Positions 1-8,344 of a stretch of 64,000 bases of DNA are shown piece by piece. Below the pieces are notes generated by a model. That model was not told the DNA's origin. It saw nothing but the letters and a program-made list of their open reading frames with translations, and made no database searches. How positions within the stretch are numbered: position 1 is the first letter of the stretch; each line of letters opens with the position of its first letter. Location: assembly GCA_035765895.1 (NCBI GenBank), contig DASTWL010000078.1, positions 34,619 through 98,618 of the forward strand, in the 5' to 3' direction. The DNA comes from Verrucomicrobiia bacterium. Its GTDB lineage: Bacteria; Verrucomicrobiota; Verrucomicrobiia; Limisphaerales; DSYF01. The position numbers were made by a program, and so were the translations under genes.

Positions 1-1071
1 ATGTCCCAAATGCGCGGGATGAGTTAACGTCTGGAACTGCCGCGTGCGCCGGGCATCCCACGCGCCAAACGCCGCGTCCGGCTGCCACGCTTCGGCCGCA
101 ATCCGCGTCAGAAACCGCTCCTGTGATTCCAGCAGGTCAGTCGTCAAACCGGCAGCCCTTCCCACGGCTTCGATGCGGCCGAAATTGACGTGCGCGGTGA
201 TGTCCTGCTCGCCGGGATTGGCCAGCACATCATCCACGTGCTGGTGGTGGCGATACGCTCGCAGCGTTCCACGGGGCCGTTCCGCGAGCACCATTTGCTC
301 GTTCTCAAAGCCGTAATCACAGGTAACGAGTTTGCCGCAGCGCAGCCAGCCCGCCGCGCGTCGCCACCAGTGTTCCGCGGCTTCATTGACTTCCACCACG
401 CAGCCATCCGGCAAAACCTCCAGAAGCTCCGGAGCGGAGGGCAGCCGCTGCGCCAATGACGGCGCGGGCGCGGTCAGACGCGTCCAGCGAAAACCCGCCC
501 CCTCCACCGTGACCCCCCATTCGAACCATTGGCGGCGCACGGCATCCCAACCAAAGCGCCGCACCGGCAGCGCGTCAAGGAGTTCGTTGGCGAAGACGAC
601 CGTGAATTGCGGATCGCGGGTTGCGGATTGCGGATTGGGGAAGTCATCCCGCCATCGGACCTGTGCTGAAAAATCCGCGAGCGCTGCCTGCTGCCATTCG
701 CGGCGGCGAAGCGAAGGTTCCAGAATGCAATACTCTGTCCGCTCCAGCAATTCCGGCCGCTGCCGCCGAAGCCAGTTCAAAATGTCGCCGGCCAGCTTCC
801 CGTCATGCGCGCCCGCCTCGACAATCTGCAATCCGCAATCCCCCAGTCGCAATTCCTCCCACCAGCGGGCAAACTGAAACCCCAGCAGTTCCCCAAACAG
901 CGGCCCCACGCTGACGCTGGTATAGAAGTCCCCGCCGCGGCCAATGTTGTCCTTTTCCGTTTCATAAAATCCACATTCAGGACAATACAGCGCCAGCTCC
1001 ATGAACCGGGCAAAGGGAATTGGCCCGTGTTTGGCAATCTCATCGTTGATAATCCGGGGCAAAAGGGGCAT
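1..1071 (-). CDS. MidA/NDUFAF7-like SAM-dependent methyltransferase (DUF185), C-terminus cut by window edge
   Basis: Reads from ATG at 1071 to the left edge with no stop (357 codons visible). The N-terminus IAKHGPIPFARFMELALYCPE followed by GRGGDFYTSVSVGPLFGELL is the hallmark of the MidA/NDUFAF7 family, class I methyltransferases that in mitochondria methylate a complex I subunit arginine; bacterial targets are unclear. A VFANELLDALPVRRF segment and a final LTHPAHLG also fit, so only a short tail is missing. It diverges from the pilT operon across about 50 bases. Two heptamer arrays lie inside the gene (607-641 and 818-852) and add the unusual peptide FPNPQSATRDPQF. Family call is firm; substrate unknown. 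Confidence 0.88.
   Translation of the reverse strand, partial: MPLLPRIINDEIAKHGPIPFARFMELALYCPECGFYETEKDNIGRGGDFYTSVSVGPLFGELLGFQFARWWEELRLGDCGLQIVEAGAHDGKLAGDILNWLRRQRPELLERTEYCILEPSLRRREWQQAALADFSAQVRWRDDFPNPQSATRDPQFTVVFANELLDALPVRRFGWDAVRRQWFEWGVTVEGAGFRWTRLTAPAPSLAQRLPSAPELLEVLPDGCVVEVNEAAEHWWRRAAGWLRCGKLVTCDYGFENEQMVLAERPRGTLRAYRHHQHVDDVLANPGEQDITAHVNFGRIEAVGRAAGLTTDLLESQERFLTRIAAEAWQPDAAFGAWDARRTRQFQTLTHPAHLGH
607..641 (+). repeat. Five-unit heptanucleotide array, consensus TTGCGGA
   Basis: Five consecutive 7-mers (TTGCGGA, TCGCGGG, TTGCGGA, TTGCGGA, TTGGGGA) lie inside the methyltransferase gene. The reading frame stays open through them. A second array of the same unit lies about 180 bases away in the opposite orientation. 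Confidence 0.75.
818..852 (-). repeat. Five-unit heptanucleotide array, inverted relative to the array at 607-641
   Basis: On the plus strand the units read TCGACAA, TCTGCAA, TCCGCAA, TCCCCCA, GTCGCAA, which is the reverse complement of the TTGCGGA type with more decay. It is also inside the methyltransferase gene, but the heptamers fall in a different codon phase, giving the peptide GDCGLQIV. Confidence 0.65.
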
Positions 1072-1124
1072 TCCTGAAGGTGTGGTAAGGATTTAGCTAA
1101 TAGCCGGGCAGCTTTCGGAGTTAT

Positions 1125-2219
1125 ATGGCAAAAATCGACGCATTCTTCAATTTGATGTTCGAGCAAAAGGCTTCGGACCTGCACATGGCGGCCGGCAATC
1201 CGCCGATGCTCCGCATCAATGGCGAACTGCAGCGCGTGGACTACCCGCCGCTTGAGAGCGACACGCTCAAGCAAATGCTCTACGAGATCACGCCGGAATA
1301 TAAGGCAAAAATTTTTGAAGAAACCGGCGACGTGGACTTCGGCTACGAAATCCCGGGCCTGTCGCGGTTCCGCGTGAACTTCTTCAACCAGAAGAACGGC
1401 GTGGCCGCCGTGTTCCGCCAGATTCCCTCGAAGGTGCTTTCCTTTGAAGATTTCGAGAAGTTCGATGCGCCGATGCCCGCCGTATTGAAGAAGTTTGCCA
1501 TGCTCCACCGCGGGCTGGTGGTCGTCACCGGACCCACGGGCTCCGGCAAATCCACCACGCTCGCCGCCATGATGGATTACGCGAACAAGAATCGCAAAGA
1601 CCACATCATCACGGTGGAGGATCCGATCGAATTCGTGCATGAAAGCAAGAACTGCCTGGTGAACCACCGGGAAGTCGGCATTCACACCAAATCATTCGCC
1701 GCCGCCCTGCGCGGCGCCCTGCGCGAAGACCCGGACATCATTCTCGTCGGCGAAATGCGCGACCTGGAAACCATCGAACTGGCCCTGGTGGCCGCGAGCA
1801 CGGGTCACCTGGTGTTCGGCACGCTCCACACGCCCAGCGCGGCCAAGACCGTGGATCGTATCATTGACGTGTTTCCCGCCGACCAGCAAAACAAGGTCCG
1901 CACCACCCTTTCCGAAGCGCTCAAGGGCGTCATTGCGCAGAACCTGTTCAAGCGCGTGGACAAGAAGGGACGGGTGGCCGCATTGGAAATCCTGGTGTTC
2001 AACACGGCCGTCGCCAACCTTGTGCGCGAAGGCAAAACGCACCAGATTCCCGGCATGATTCAGGTGGGCAAAAAATACGGCAACATGCCGCTGGACGATT
2101 CGATCATGGAACATTTGCGCATGAAGCGCATTTCGCCCGAGGAAGCCTACGACAAAGCGATCGACAAGAAGAAATTCAAGACCTTCCTGCCTCATCCGCC
2201 GGAGGATGACGAAACCTGA
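1125..2219 (+). CDS. pilT: PilT-type twitching/retraction ATPase (first of two)
   Basis: 364 residues, the normal PilT length. It is a hexameric secretion ATPase that would drive type IV pilus retraction at the cytoplasmic face of the inner membrane. Walker A GPTGSGKSTT is at about 136-145, the Asp box IITVEDPIEF at 161-170, Walker B IILVGEMRD at 205-213 and a His box HLVFGTLHT near 228-236. The N-terminal KASDLHMAAGNPPMLRING is typical of PilT. A GGAG ribosome site precedes the ATG. It starts the plus-strand operon and is followed after 2 bases by a second ATPase, the arrangement seen for pilT/pilU pairs. No other pilus genes are in the window. Confidence 0.92.
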   Translation: MAKIDAFFNLMFEQKASDLHMAAGNPPMLRINGELQRVDYPPLESDTLKQMLYEITPEYKAKIFEETGDVDFGYEIPGLSRFRVNFFNQKNGVAAVFRQIPSKVLSFEDFEKFDAPMPAVLKKFAMLHRGLVVVTGPTGSGKSTTLAAMMDYANKNRKDHIITVEDPIEFVHESKNCLVNHREVGIHTKSFAAALRGALREDPDIILVGEMRDLETIELALVAASTGHLVFGTLHTPSAAKTVDRIIDVFPADQQNKVRTTLSEALKGVIAQNLFKRVDKKGRVAALEILVFNTAVANLVREGKTHQIPGMIQVGKKYGNMPLDDSIMEHLRMKRISPEEAYDKAIDKKKFKTFLPHPPEDDET

Positions 2220-2221
2220 TT

Positions 2222-3424
2222 ATGCGACGCCCCGAACTTGATCATTTGTTGACCACGATGCTGGAATCCCAGCCCGAGGTCTCCGACCTGCTTTTCACCG
2301 CCGAAAAGCCGCTGCAGGTGGAATCCTTCGGCGATCTCAAGCCCGTGTTGGTGGATCCGCCGATCGAGCGCCTCACCCCCTACCAGACGGAGATGGTCGC
2401 GCTGAACCTGGTCGGCGACAATCCGTGGCATTTGTTCGATCTGCTGCGCCACGGCTCGTGCGACGCCGCCTACACGCTGGCGGACAAGGCGCGCTTCCGC
2501 ATCAACGTCTTTTCGCAGCGCGGCAACACCTCCATCGTGCTGCGCAAACTGAACACGCGCATTCCAACCTTGGAGGACCTCGGCCATCCGAGCATCCTCA
2601 AGGAGCTGCCGAAGGAAAAAACCGGCCTCATCCTCGTCACCGGCGCAACGGGCTCCGGCAAATCGACGACCTTGGCGGCGGTGCTGAACGAAATCAACAA
2701 CACCCGCCCCGTCCATGTCATCACGCTGGAGGATCCGGTGGAGTTCGTGCATCCGCACCGGGTTTCCACGTTCAACCAGCGCGAACTCGGCACCGATTTT
2801 GACAATTTTGCCAACGGCCTGCGCGCCGCCCTGCGGCAGGCGCCGAAGGTGATTCTGGTGGGCGAAATCCGCGACCGCGAAACGCTCAAGATCGCCCTGA
2901 GCGCGGCGGAAACCGGGCATTTGGTGCTCAGCACGCTGCACACCACCGATGCCGGCCAGACCATCAACCGTATTCTCGGCATGTTCGAAACCGATGAGCA
3001 GGAGCAGATTCGGGAACGTCTCGCGGACACCCTGCGCTGGGTGGTCAGCCAGCGGCTGGCCCCCAAGGTCGGCGGCGGCCGGCATGCGCTGCTGGAAATC
3101 ATGGGCTCGAACCTCCGCATCCAGGAATCGATCCGCCTCGGCGAATCCGAAGGCAAGACCTTCTACGAAATCATCGAAGCAAGCTATCCGTTTGGTTGGC
3201 GGACCTTCGACCAGGCCTGCTTGGAAGCCTACGAAACGGGCAAGATTTCGGAGGAAATTGCCATGCTTTACGCGACCAAGCGCGGCGTGCTCAACCGGAA
3301 CATCGACAAACTCAAAAAGTCCCGCGGCGAAGCCATCGGGGGCGGCGAATCGCTGCGCATGAAGGCCGGCCTGACCGGCACTTCGTCTGCCGGCAGCCCA
3401 CCACCCGTCCTCAAACTCAAATAA
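2222..3424 (+). CDS. PilT/PilU-like ATPase (second paralogue)
   Basis: 400 residues. Walker A GATGSGKSTT, Asp box VITLEDPVEF, Walker B VILVGEIRD and His box HLVLSTLHTTDA are all present, so the ATPase core looks intact. It differs from its neighbour by a more divergent N-terminal PAS-like region (no KASDLH motif, instead VSDLLFTAEKPL) and by a 40-residue Ser/Gly/Pro-rich tail. Such a second copy beside pilT usually plays the PilU accessory role, but the sequence does not prove orthology with PilU. Two bases separate it from pilT and 3 from the next gene, so all three are co-transcribed. Confidence 0.87.
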   Translation: MRRPELDHLLTTMLESQPEVSDLLFTAEKPLQVESFGDLKPVLVDPPIERLTPYQTEMVALNLVGDNPWHLFDLLRHGSCDAAYTLADKARFRINVFSQRGNTSIVLRKLNTRIPTLEDLGHPSILKELPKEKTGLILVTGATGSGKSTTLAAVLNEINNTRPVHVITLEDPVEFVHPHRVSTFNQRELGTDFDNFANGLRAALRQAPKVILVGEIRDRETLKIALSAAETGHLVLSTLHTTDAGQTINRILGMFETDEQEQIRERLADTLRWVVSQRLAPKVGGGRHALLEIMGSNLRIQESIRLGESEGKTFYEIIEASYPFGWRTFDQACLEAYETGKISEEIAMLYATKRGVLNRNIDKLKKSRGEAIGGGESLRMKAGLTGTSSAGSPPPVLKLK

Positions 3425-3427
3425 GCC

Positions 3428-3901
3428 ATGTCTGACAAATTTGAATTCATCAGCACGACGGACAAGCCCGCGTTGCTGGCATTCTCCACCCCGGAATGGC
3501 TGGAGGCCGCCCGCACGGCGCTGACCGAACTCGGCTACAAAGTGCACACCGCCGCCACACACGGCGACTTTCTGGTGCGGTTCACGCAGGTGCGGTATCA
3601 GGTGGTGGTCATCGAGGAGCTGTTCGCCGCGAACGACATCTCGGAAAACCTGACGCTGCAAACGGTGCAGAAAATGCCCATGAGCCAGCGCCGGCATTGC
3701 ACGTTCGTCCTCTTTGGCGACTCGTTCCAGACCTTCACGCCCATGCAGGCGTTTCAGCAAAGCGTTCACGCCGTCGTCAACACGTCCGAACTGTTCCTGC
3801 TGAAGCAGCTCATCGAAAAAACCGTTGCGGACAACAACTTCTTTCTGAACAACTATCGCGAGGCGCAGACGCGGGTGCTCGCCGGTGATCCCCGCGAATA
3901 A
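3428..3901 (+). CDS. Receiver-like (pseudo-response-regulator) protein of the pilT operon
   Basis: 157 residues, no signal peptide or membrane segment. The pattern ALLAFSTPEWLEAARTAL, GYKVHTAAT, YQVVVIEELFAA, CTFVLFGDSFQTF resembles the alternating strands and helices of a CheY-type receiver, but the phosphoacceptor aspartate at the end of strand 3 is replaced (VVVIEEL), so normal phosphorylation is unlikely. It sits 3 bases after the second PilT-type ATPase, which suggests a role in controlling pilus retraction. This is inference from fold pattern and context; I do not recognise a named family. Confidence 0.6.
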   Translation: MSDKFEFISTTDKPALLAFSTPEWLEAARTALTELGYKVHTAATHGDFLVRFTQVRYQVVVIEELFAANDISENLTLQTVQKMPMSQRRHCTFVLFGDSFQTFTPMQAFQQSVHAVVNTSELFLLKQLIEKTVADNNFFLNNYREAQTRVLAGDPRE

Positions 3902-3921
3902 CGCGCCTCGCCCAGTCACCC

Positions 3922-4662
3922 ATGCGCCTTGACCAGGCTTTGGTCGAACGCGGTCTTTGCGCCAGTCGCGAAAAGGCCCAGCGCTCAATCATGGCCGGAC
4001 AGGTCCGTGTCAACGGTCACCCCGCCCGCAAAGCCAGCGACACCGTCCGCGCCCACGACACCGTGGAGTTGATGGCGCCGGAAAAATACGTCAGCCGCGG
4101 CGGCCTGAAACTGGAGCACGGCCTGCAACATTTCGGGCTGCACGTCACGGGCACCACGGCCATTGACCTGGGCGCATCCACCGGCGGTTTTACCGATTGT
4201 CTGCTGCAAGCAGGCGCCGCCCGGGTTTATGCAGTGGACGTGGGCCACGGCCAGCTGGCGTGGCGTTTACGCCAGGACCCCCGCGTGGTGGTCATGGACA
4301 AAACGAATGCCCGCAATCTGACGCCCAAATCGTTTCCTGCAGGCGCGGTTCCGGTTGATGTGGTGGTGGCCGACTGTTCATTCATTTCGCTCACGAAGAT
4401 TCTTCCCGCGGCCCTGGGGCTGCTCCGGTCGGGCGGACGTCTGCTGGCGCTCATCAAACCGCAGTTCGAAGCGGGAAAGGCCGAAGTGGACCGCGGCGCC
4501 GGCGTGATTACCGACCCGTTGGTGCATCAGCGCGTCCTCCAGGAAATGCAGAACTTTGTCAGCGCCATTGACGGAGCGCGGTGGCTTGGTGTAACTCAAT
4601 CTCCGGTCCTGGGTCCGGCCGGCAACAAGGAATTCCTCGCGCTGATTGAAAAGATCTGCTGA
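3922..4662 (+). CDS. tlyA: TlyA family rRNA 2'-O-methyltransferase / haemolysin A-like protein
   Basis: 246 residues. An N-terminal S4 RNA-binding domain (MRLDQALVERGLCASREKAQ, about 1-60) is followed by an FtsJ/RrmJ-like methyltransferase domain with the SAM motif AIDLGASTGGFTDCLLQ and VVVADCSFISL, then ALIKPQFEAG. In mycobacteria TlyA methylates cytidine 2'-OH in 16S and 23S rRNA and determines capreomycin sensitivity; homologues are often called haemolysin A. It follows the receiver-like gene by 20 bases and overlaps the start of nadK, an adjacency common in bacteria. Confidence 0.9.
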   Translation: MRLDQALVERGLCASREKAQRSIMAGQVRVNGHPARKASDTVRAHDTVELMAPEKYVSRGGLKLEHGLQHFGLHVTGTTAIDLGASTGGFTDCLLQAGAARVYAVDVGHGQLAWRLRQDPRVVVMDKTNARNLTPKSFPAGAVPVDVVVADCSFISLTKILPAALGLLRSGGRLLALIKPQFEAGKAEVDRGAGVITDPLVHQRVLQEMQNFVSAIDGARWLGVTQSPVLGPAGNKEFLALIEKIC

Positions 4663-5539
4663 GCACATCAAACAGGTTGGCCTCGTCGGCAACGCCGGCA
4701 AGGCTGCTTGCGCCGGCGCCGTGCGCCGGGCCGCCCGGCTGATTCAGGCCACCGGCCGGAAAATTTTCTGCGACGAAGCCACCGCCCGCATTGCCCGTTT
4801 GGATGCCGCCGCCCTGCCCAATTTTACCGCCCTGAGCCGGCACGTGGATCTGCTGCTCGTCTTCGGGGGTGATGGCACCATGCTGCGCATGGCCCGCGAA
4901 ATCGCCGGTTCCCGCACCCCCATCCTCGGCATCAACATCGGCGGTCTGGGTTTTCTCACTGCGGTTTCATCAGCCGGGCTGGAAAAAGCCCTGAGCTGCA
5001 TCTGGCAGGGAAAATTCCAGTTTGAGGAGCGGGCGCTGCTGCAGGCCGAGGCGGAATGCGGCGCCCAGCGCGTGCGCACGGTGGCGCTGAACGATCTGGT
5101 CGTGAGCCGGGGCAGCACGTCGCGCTTGATTGACCTGGATGTCGCGGTGGACGGCGAACCGCTTTCCCGTTACCGCTGCGACGGATTGATCCTGAGTTCG
5201 CCCACGGGCTCAACCGCCTACTCGCTCGCCGCCGGCGGCGCGCTGATTCATCCCACGGCGCAGGTCATGTCGCTGACGCCCATCTGCCCGCACACGCTCT
5301 CGAATCGTTCGCTCATTTTGCCCAACACCGCGACGGTGGAAATCCGCGCCGTCAACGCCCGGCCGGCCACGGTGTTGAGCGTCGATGGCGAGCTGCTGCG
5401 GGAACTGGAACAAGGCGACACGATCTGGGTGCGGCGCAGCCGCCAGACAGTGCGGCTCATGCATCTGGCGGGAAGTTCCTTTTACGAGGCCCTGCGTCGG
5501 AAATTGCACTGGCGCGGCACCAACCTGTCCGACCCCTGA
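4646..5539 (+). CDS. nadK: NAD kinase
   Basis: 297 residues with a TTG start overlapping the end of tlyA by 17 bases; no better start lies upstream of the conserved VGLVGNAGK beginning. The enzyme phosphorylates NAD to NADP. GGDGT at 74-78 (in LLLVFGGDGTMLRMA), INIGGLGFLTAV, the NAD-binding LNDLVVSRG and the SSPTGSTAYSLAAGGALIHP block define the NAD kinase family. The overlap with tlyA implies translational coupling. The usual length and motif order leave little doubt. Confidence 0.94.
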   Translation: MKRSAEHIKQVGLVGNAGKAACAGAVRRAARLIQATGRKIFCDEATARIARLDAAALPNFTALSRHVDLLLVFGGDGTMLRMAREIAGSRTPILGINIGGLGFLTAVSSAGLEKALSCIWQGKFQFEERALLQAEAECGAQRVRTVALNDLVVSRGSTSRLIDLDVAVDGEPLSRYRCDGLILSSPTGSTAYSLAAGGALIHPTAQVMSLTPICPHTLSNRSLILPNTATVEIRAVNARPATVLSVDGELLRELEQGDTIWVRRSRQTVRLMHLAGSSFYEALRRKLHWRGTNLSDP

Positions 5540-5558
5540 CGCCCACCCCAAGCCGCCC

Positions 5559-6584
5559 ATGGTTCGTCTCAAAGACATTGCCGCCCAAGCGGGTGTTTCC
5601 GTCATGACGGTGTCCAAGGCGCTGCGCGACGCGCCGGACGTTTCGGCCGCCACCAAGGCGCGCATCCAGGTTCTGGCCCGCCAGCTGGGTTACGTGCCGG
5701 ACACCATGGCGCAGGGATTGCGCACCCGCTCAACGCGTCTGCTCGGGTTGGTGGTTTCGTCGCTGACCAACCCCATTTATGCCCGGGCGACCCTGGCCAT
5801 CGAGGAACGGGCCAATGACCTCGGCTACGAGCTCGTGCTGGCGCACACCCACAACCAGTCCGAACGCGAATCCCTCGCCATCCAGCGCATGCTGGCCCGC
5901 CGCGTGGAAGGCCTCATGATCGCGCCCGTTTACCGGCTCGCCAGCGAAGACCGCGTGTATCGCGAATTGAAAGCCGCCAAAACGCCCGCCGTGATTCTGG
6001 GACATCTCGCCCCGTTTTGCGCGGACTTCACCAACGTGGAGTGCGACGATTTGAACGCGAGCGCGGCCGCCACGCAACATTTGCTGTCCTTGGGGCACCG
6101 CCGCATCGCTTTCCTGGCGGGACCACCCGTCACCCCCTGGACCCGTGAACGTTTCGAAGGCTATCGCCGCGCGCTGCGCGAGGCCGGGCTGGACGTTGAT
6201 GACCGGCTCGTCTTCCAGGCCGGACGCACCATTGAGGACGGCGCGGCAGCCGCGCTCCAAATGATCAACGAAGGCGTCATCCCGACTGCGGTGCAGTGTG
6301 TCAATGATCTGGTGGCCGTGGGCGCGACGGAAACGCTGCTCCAGCAGGGCTTTCGCGTTCCCGAAGATGTTTCCGTGGTCGGGTTTGGGAACATTTTGAT
6401 GAGCCAGCATTTTAATGTGCCGCTCACCACCGTCCGGCAGCCCAAGTTTCACCTTGGCCTCGCCGCGATGGATTTGCTGACCGCCCAACTTAAGGGGCAA
6501 CCCGCCGGATCCCGCCGGCTGCCTGCCGAACTCATTGTCCGCGCCAGCACGGCCGCCGCCCAGATTGGCAAGCAAACTGCATAA
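5559..6584 (+). CDS. LacI family transcriptional regulator
   Basis: 341 residues from ATG at 5559; an open frame extends further upstream but overlaps nadK and lacks family similarity. The N-terminal helix-turn-helix VRLKDIAAQAGVSVMTVSKAL and hinge RQLGYVPDTMAQGLR are typical of LacI/GalR, followed by a periplasmic-binding-protein-like sensor domain (RLLGLVVSSLTNPIYA, RRIAFLAGP, VSVVGFGN). The ligand is not predictable and no sugar operon is adjacent. It sits 19 bases after nadK in a run of otherwise housekeeping genes, so it probably acts on distant targets. Confidence 0.9.
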   Translation: MVRLKDIAAQAGVSVMTVSKALRDAPDVSAATKARIQVLARQLGYVPDTMAQGLRTRSTRLLGLVVSSLTNPIYARATLAIEERANDLGYELVLAHTHNQSERESLAIQRMLARRVEGLMIAPVYRLASEDRVYRELKAAKTPAVILGHLAPFCADFTNVECDDLNASAAATQHLLSLGHRRIAFLAGPPVTPWTRERFEGYRRALREAGLDVDDRLVFQAGRTIEDGAAAALQMINEGVIPTAVQCVNDLVAVGATETLLQQGFRVPEDVSVVGFGNILMSQHFNVPLTTVRQPKFHLGLAAMDLLTAQLKGQPAGSRRLPAELIVRASTAAAQIGKQTA

Positions 6585-6593
6585 TCTCCCAGC

Positions 6594-7028
6594 ATGAATG
6601 AGTTCATGCAGAAGGTTCGTAAAATTGTCCAAATTTTAATCATCCTTGTCGTGATCACGGGCGGCATCTGGGCTTATGCCGCCTTTCGCGAGTGGCAGTC
6701 CAAGCAAAATGAACGCACGCTGGGCACGGAAGTGGACCAGCTTTTCGAGGCGTTCCACAAATACAAGCAGATCGTCGGCAAGTATCCACAGGGCAGCAAC
6801 GCCGAGATTGCCAAGGCCATTCGGGAAGGCGACAACGAAAAGCACCTCATGATCATGGCGGTGAAGGACTCCCAATTGAACGCCAAGGGGGAAGTTGTCG
6901 ATCCTTGGGGCACGCCGCTGAAGATTTACTTCGCGCAGAATGAAGTGCTCATCCGTTCCGCGGGGCCGAACAAGCAATTTGAAGACGCCAAGAATCCGAA
7001 GACGGACGACTACTTCCGTTCGGACTAG
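6594..7028 (+). CDS. Membrane-anchored protein with a pseudopilin (GspG-like) C-terminal domain
   Basis: 144 residues. One N-terminal transmembrane segment (IVQILIILVVITGGIWAYA, about 11-30) is followed by a soluble domain with QIVGKYPQG and VDPWGTPLKIYFAQNEVLIRSAGPN, which matches the end of type II secretion major pseudopilins (YPT..., DPWG.PY, SxGPN). It lacks the GFTLIE prepilin cleavage motif, so it would stay as a membrane-anchored domain rather than a processed pilin. Such orphan proteins are common in this lineage; the function is unknown. A strong terminator follows. Confidence 0.65.
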   Translation: MNEFMQKVRKIVQILIILVVITGGIWAYAAFREWQSKQNERTLGTEVDQLFEAFHKYKQIVGKYPQGSNAEIAKAIREGDNEKHLMIMAVKDSQLNAKGEVVDPWGTPLKIYFAQNEVLIRSAGPNKQFEDAKNPKTDDYFRSD

Positions 7029-7054
7029 CCGCTCCCGAGCGCCGAAACGGCTTT

Positions 7055-7112
7055 GCTTCGGGCCCCGAATAATTCCACCCGGTGAGGGGAATTCGGGGCC
7101 TGAAGCATTTTT
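7055..7112 (+). terminator. Long intrinsic terminator closing the pilT-nadK operon
   Basis: GCTTCGGGCCCCGAAT (7055-7070) pairs with ATTCGGGGCCTGAAGC (7091-7106) with one mismatch, giving an about 16-bp stem with further pairing in the loop, and TTTTT follows at 7108-7112. It lies between convergent genes, and its T run serves the plus strand. Confidence 0.85.
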
Positions 7113-7115
7113 GAA

Positions 7116-8261
7116 CTACACCCGCCGCTGCCAGGCCGCCACAAACATGCCATTGCCGCCCAACTCCTGCGGCCAGAGCGTCTGGCTGGGTTGTCCTTGA
7201 ATGCCAAGCTTGGCCGCATCCGTCCGCAATGGCGGCAACGGCAGCGGCAAAAAATCAGGGCAAGCTGTCGTAAACGCGCTCGCAACGCCGCTCGTTTCCG
7301 CGCGGGTCAACGTGCAAACGGCATAAAGCAAACGTCCGCCGGGCTTCAACGCCGCAGCCGCATGGGTCAGAAGCTGCAACTGCAATTGCGCGAGTTCATG
7401 AACATCCTGTGGCCGGCAAGTCCAACGGGCGTGCGGATTGCGCTGCCAGGTGCCGACGCCGCTGCACGGTGCGTCCACAAGGATGCCGTCAAACTTTACA
7501 TGGAACGGCAGCGGCGTGGTTCCCGCCCAGACCGCCGTCTGATAATTCTGCACCCCCGCTCGGGCCGCCCGTTGTCGCAGTTTGGCAAGCCGCCACTCCG
7601 CCTTGTCGCTGGCAAAGACTTGTCCCCTGCCCTGCATTTGATCCGCCAGATGCAGGGTTTTGCCGCCTTCACCGGCGCAGGTGTCCCACCAAACCTCGCC
7701 CGGCTGCGGCGCGCACAGCACTCCCACCGCCTGCGAACCGATGTCTTGCAATTCAAACGCTCCGCCCTGGAAAGCTTCCGTGGCAAACAAATCCCGGGTG
7801 CCCAAAAACTCCACCGCATCGCGCATCAACCAGCCTTTAGGCACTTTGCACTGGCCGAGCTGGTTGGCGAGCGGGCGGGCGCGACCGGGCCGGGCCCGCA
7901 ACCATAGGCGCGGCTCCCATTGAAGGGAACGCAGCCACGGCTCCGGGCAATCCATCTCCTCGAGCAACCACGCCGGCACGGCCTTGTGGCGCAGCGCCTC
8001 GCCCGTCAAGGTGAAGGGATTTTTGCGGAATCGCTCCGCCAGCTCCAGCGACCAGGCAATCCGCGCTTCCACCTCGCGTTTCCGGTCATGCCAGCCGCGC
8101 CAGCGGTAATAGGCAAAAACCGCCTGCGCAACGGCCCGGCGGTCAGCCGCCGGCAACGCCGGCGCGGACTTCAACGCGTCGCGCAGGACCGCATCGGCCG
8201 GGCGGCTTTGCGTCGCCTGCCGGATCACGGCGGCGGCCATCTGGATGCATTCGGGAGCCAT
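7116..8261 (-). CDS. RsmB/NOP2-family rRNA (cytosine-C5) methyltransferase
   Basis: 381 residues. An N-terminal NusB-like helical region (DRRAVAQAVFAYYRWRGW) precedes the methyltransferase domain with VWWDTCAGEGGKTLHLADQM (SAM motif I), VDAPCSGVGTWQRNP (motif IV, with the conserved Pro-Cys) and LLYAVCTLTRAE (motif VI with the catalytic Cys). Both cysteines of the m5C mechanism are present. It resembles RsmB (Fmu/Sun), which methylates 16S rRNA C967, though it is somewhat shorter than the E. coli protein, so the exact target is not certain. Translation may instead begin at the internal Met 7 codons later. Confidence 0.85.
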   Translation of the reverse strand: MAPECIQMAAAVIRQATQSRPADAVLRDALKSAPALPAADRRAVAQAVFAYYRWRGWHDRKREVEARIAWSLELAERFRKNPFTLTGEALRHKAVPAWLLEEMDCPEPWLRSLQWEPRLWLRARPGRARPLANQLGQCKVPKGWLMRDAVEFLGTRDLFATEAFQGGAFELQDIGSQAVGVLCAPQPGEVWWDTCAGEGGKTLHLADQMQGRGQVFASDKAEWRLAKLRQRAARAGVQNYQTAVWAGTTPLPFHVKFDGILVDAPCSGVGTWQRNPHARWTCRPQDVHELAQLQLQLLTHAAAALKPGGRLLYAVCTLTRAETSGVASAFTTACPDFLPLPLPPLRTDAAKLGIQGQPSQTLWPQELGGNGMFVAAWQRRV

Positions 8262-8344
8262 GTGGGTTCAGCCTTGTTGTCAGGCCACGCAAAGCTTAAC
8301 TAACCCGCATGCCGGCCGCACGAAACTCTTTCTTCAGGACGACG

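Noticed and set aside
2192..3988. Long minus-strand open frame (598 codons) opposite the second PilT ATPase
   Set aside because: It is antisense to genes with clear motifs, its product is rich in Arg, Gly and His without any domain, and high GC produces such frames.
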